8,231 nt of DNA from an uncultured Alphaproteobacteria bacterium. Lineage in GTDB: Bacteria; Pseudomonadota; Alphaproteobacteria; UBA7887. The stretch is taken from assembly GCA_913044255.1 (NCBI GenBank), contig CAJWOI010000105.1:1-8231 (forward strand), read 5' to 3'. The translations under genes were made by a program, and so were the position numbers. Below the pieces are notes generated by a model. That model was given only the letters and a program-made list of their open reading frames with translations. It searched no databases and had not been told where the DNA came from. Below, piece by piece: positions 6,618 to 8,231 of this stretch (the stretch's first letter is position 1; each line of letters opens with the position of its first letter).

Positions 6618-7733
6618 TCATGTAATCCACCCATGCGCTACCGTTTGCATATCTTTGATTACCTTGGAAAATCCCTGCAAAAGAAGTAGCACAGCGCCAA
6701 GTCCGATGGTTATTTTTACGGGCCAATACTGGATTGCCCACTCCGTGAATGAGACCTCCAGAACACCAAATGAATCATTGAAAAAGATATAGCCCGTTCC
6801 AAGAATGGTTCCTGCAAAAATGAAAAAAAACACCGAGGTCAAGAGATCAATCATGGCCTTAGCCCGTGGCGACAATCGGGCGTAAAATACATCGACTCGG
6901 ACGTGGCTATCTGTCAAATAAGCGTAGGCTCCGGAGATTAGGTATTGCATGCCAAACATAAGAAACATTGCTTCGTGTGCCCAGTTGGTAGGAGAGTTAA
7001 ACACGTACCTAGCAACCACTTCGTAGTAATAGACAAACACGGCAATGACTGACCAATAGGCAACATATTCACCGCTGAACCGACTCACTCTCTCTATCCA
7101 GTCAACCGTGCACGTCAATGGTGTCCGCAGAGACTGCGTATCAGATGCAGAACCAGCATTTAGTTCCACCTTTCCTGGGTGCAGAGGAGTGCGTTCGCGC
7201 TGATTCTGAGCACGGGTTAATTTCGGGAGCAACGCTGCATCGACAAGTAATAAAAATGCAATTCCTACTGCTAGGTATTGCGCAGTCCTGGCAGCACGAA
7301 CCATGGTGTCATCAGCAACAATCGCACGGTCATGCGCCACCTCAAGAACAGCGTGGGCTGCCTCGGATTGGGCTTGAGCACCATCTTTCCCTTCATCCAG
7401 CGCCTTTTGCGCACGCTCTAAATCGAATTCAGCAATCATGACAGCCGAATCCGCGAATGATCGGACCTCGCGTGCTTCCCGTCCATCAGCGTTTGAGTAA
7501 AGTATTCCTACGAATAAGGGGAGGTACACGAATCCGAGCCAACTACGCAGATAGAAACGATGTAAGCCAACGAAACCGCCGGTAAGCCACAGCATATAGG
7601 CTAGTGGCATCGAAACCGCGGCACGTGGCTGCAGCCCCCGCTGACGCCTAACCAAAATCATTGCAATGACAGGAAACAAAACCACACCAGCCCAGTAAAG
7701 CCAGTGCGGCAAAACAAAGTTCAAATCAGGCAT
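6618..7733 (-). CDS. dctQ: TRAP transporter small permease (DctQ) with N-terminal TM2-like domain
   Basis: A 371-residue membrane protein, about twice the usual DctQ length. The C-terminal part (about 210-365) is a four-helix DctQ domain: helices near 223-243, 252-273, 294-315 and 337-358, with the family signature ARYVFNSPTNWAHEAMFL at 241-258 and SHVRVDVFY at 276-284. The N-terminal part has a helix at 11-29, then a TM2-like pair (about 42-80) containing GGFVGLHRFYL at 52-62. Next comes a charged, alanine-rich, probably helical stretch (about 85-150) and a further membrane helix (about 152-170). A polar linker (171-208) joins the halves. DctQ normally bridges binding protein and large permease; the function of the extra domain is unknown. 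The ATG at 7731-7733 lies 47 bases after dctP with no obvious Shine-Dalgarno. The frame is intact, so this looks like a genuine fusion, not a sequencing artefact. Confidence 0.9.
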   Translation of the reverse strand: MPDLNFVLPHWLYWAGVVLFPVIAMILVRRQRGLQPRAAVSMPLAYMLWLTGGFVGLHRFYLRSWLGFVYLPLFVGILYSNADGREAREVRSFADSAVMIAEFDLERAQKALDEGKDGAQAQSEAAHAVLEVAHDRAIVADDTMVRAARTAQYLAVGIAFLLLVDAALLPKLTRAQNQRERTPLHPGKVELNAGSASDTQSLRTPLTCTVDWIERVSRFSGEYVAYWSVIAVFVYYYEVVARYVFNSPTNWAHEAMFLMFGMQYLISGAYAYLTDSHVRVDVFYARLSPRAKAMIDLLTSVFFFIFAGTILGTGYIFFNDSFGVLEVSFTEWAIQYWPVKITIGLGAVLLLLQGFSKVIKDMQTVAHGWIT

Positions 7734-7780
7734 ATTGACTATCGCGGACCAACAAAAGTTTTAAAATAAAAAACAACTGC
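7734..7780 (-). other. A+T-rich dctP-dctQ spacer
   Basis: The 47 bases between dctP and dctQ are markedly richer in A and T than their surroundings, with A-runs around 7755-7773. No clear ribosome site, promoter or terminator hairpin is visible. In TRAP operons this position sometimes serves to lower expression of the permeases relative to the binding protein; that is a possibility only. Confidence 0.3.
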
Positions 7781-8231
7781 TCAAGTCCATTTCAACTGCT
7801 GACCCTGGATCATATCCTTAGTCACATAGCCAAGACTTCCTGACATCATGTAGTCGAGTTGAATCTTAAATACCCTGGCCGCATCTTTGTCCTTGTTTGC
7901 CCATGCAAACCAGCGAGGGACCGCTAGCCGGATGAATTTTTCCACATCCGTCTCACCTAAACGAGTGACAACAGTACCGGCCTCTTCAAATTTTCCCCAA
8001 GCCTCCTGATCTGCCTTCTGAATCGCGGCATGATGCATATCTGAGTAGACATGAACTTCCATATCGATGAATTGCTGCATTTGCGGCGATAGCGCGTTCC
8101 ATGCGTCATTACCCACGGTAAGGTCCATCAGATCGACCGGCTGATAAAGTGACATGAAGCCGGGCGGCCCCATCGAAATAAAGCGCGTGACTTGATGAAA
8201 ACCGAGCGAATAATTCACCGCCGGTCCAACA
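7781..8231 (-). CDS. dctP: TRAP transporter substrate-binding protein, partial (N-terminus beyond window)
   Basis: C-terminal part of a periplasmic solute-binding protein that captures an organic acid and hands it to DctQ and DctM. The reading frame is open to the right edge; about 150 residues are visible, beginning VGPAVNYSLGFH. A GTG at 8216-8218 exists in this frame, but the protein continues upstream, so it is not a real start. The segment GFHQVTRFISMGPPGFMSLYQ, the NDAWNALSPQMQQFID stretch and a long helical tail fit the DctP fold. The style suggests the COG4663 FcbT1-type group (mannitol/chloroaromatic-associated). The signal peptide and most ligand-contact residues are outside the window, so the substrate cannot be judged. 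It is upstream of dctQ and dctM, the usual P-Q-M order, and the operon promoter must lie further right. Confidence 0.88.
   Translation of the reverse strand, partial: VGPAVNYSLGFHQVTRFISMGPPGFMSLYQPVDLMDLTVGNDAWNALSPQMQQFIDMEVHVYSDMHHAAIQKADQEAWGKFEEAGTVVTRLGETDVEKFIRLAVPRWFAWANKDKDAARVFKIQLDYMMSGSLGYVTKDMIQGQQLKWT

Noticed and set aside
7118..7441. 107-codon plus-strand open frame opposite dctQ
   Set aside because: It is the antisense of the charged arm and linker of dctQ; the His/Gln-rich translation is a by-product of that composition.

Overview
The window looks like chromosomal DNA of a Proteobacterium, most likely an alphaproteobacterium. The support is the paired IorA and long-type IorB proteins, a complete TRAP transporter of the FcbT/chloroaromatic type, and a Nu-class glutathione transferase. 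No rRNA, tRNA, phage or IS sequence is visible, so the placement is an inference. Base composition is roughly balanced and coding density is high. Seven protein genes can be supported. Two are cut by the window edges: iorB at the left and the TRAP binding protein at the right.

Layout. (1) Bases 1-2662, minus strand: iorA and iorB, an indolepyruvate:ferredoxin oxidoreductase operon read right to left. The stop and start codons overlap (ATGA), and a good sigma70-type promoter lies just ahead of iorA. (2) 2903-3601, plus strand: a YfcG-like Nu-class glutathione transferase that probably starts at a TTG behind a strong Shine-Dalgarno. (3) 3627-4082, minus strand: a small VOC/glyoxalase-fold metalloprotein, convergent with the transferase. 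(4) 4230-5132, plus strand: a TauD/TfdA-type Fe(II)/2-oxoglutarate dioxygenase. It diverges from the VOC gene across a 147-base control region with two back-to-back promoter candidates. (5) 5245 to the right edge, minus strand: a TRAP transporter operon in the order dctP-dctQ-dctM. The small permease has an extra N-terminal TM2-like membrane domain.

How the genes could work together. Each gene belongs to a small-molecule catabolism class: uptake of an organic acid by TRAP, oxidative attack by a TfdA-like dioxygenase, a VOC enzyme, glutathione chemistry, and oxidative decarboxylation of an arylpyruvate to an aryl-acetyl-CoA. This is compatible with aromatic or related organic acid use. However, orientation switches at almost every gene outside the two operons, so one shared pathway is not demonstrated. 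No regulator gene lies in the window.

No clearly unprecedented system was found. The most interesting points are the TM2-DctQ fusion, the Asp-for-Cys substitution in the IorA ferredoxin-like domain, and the divergent VOC/dioxygenase pair with a shared regulatory gap.
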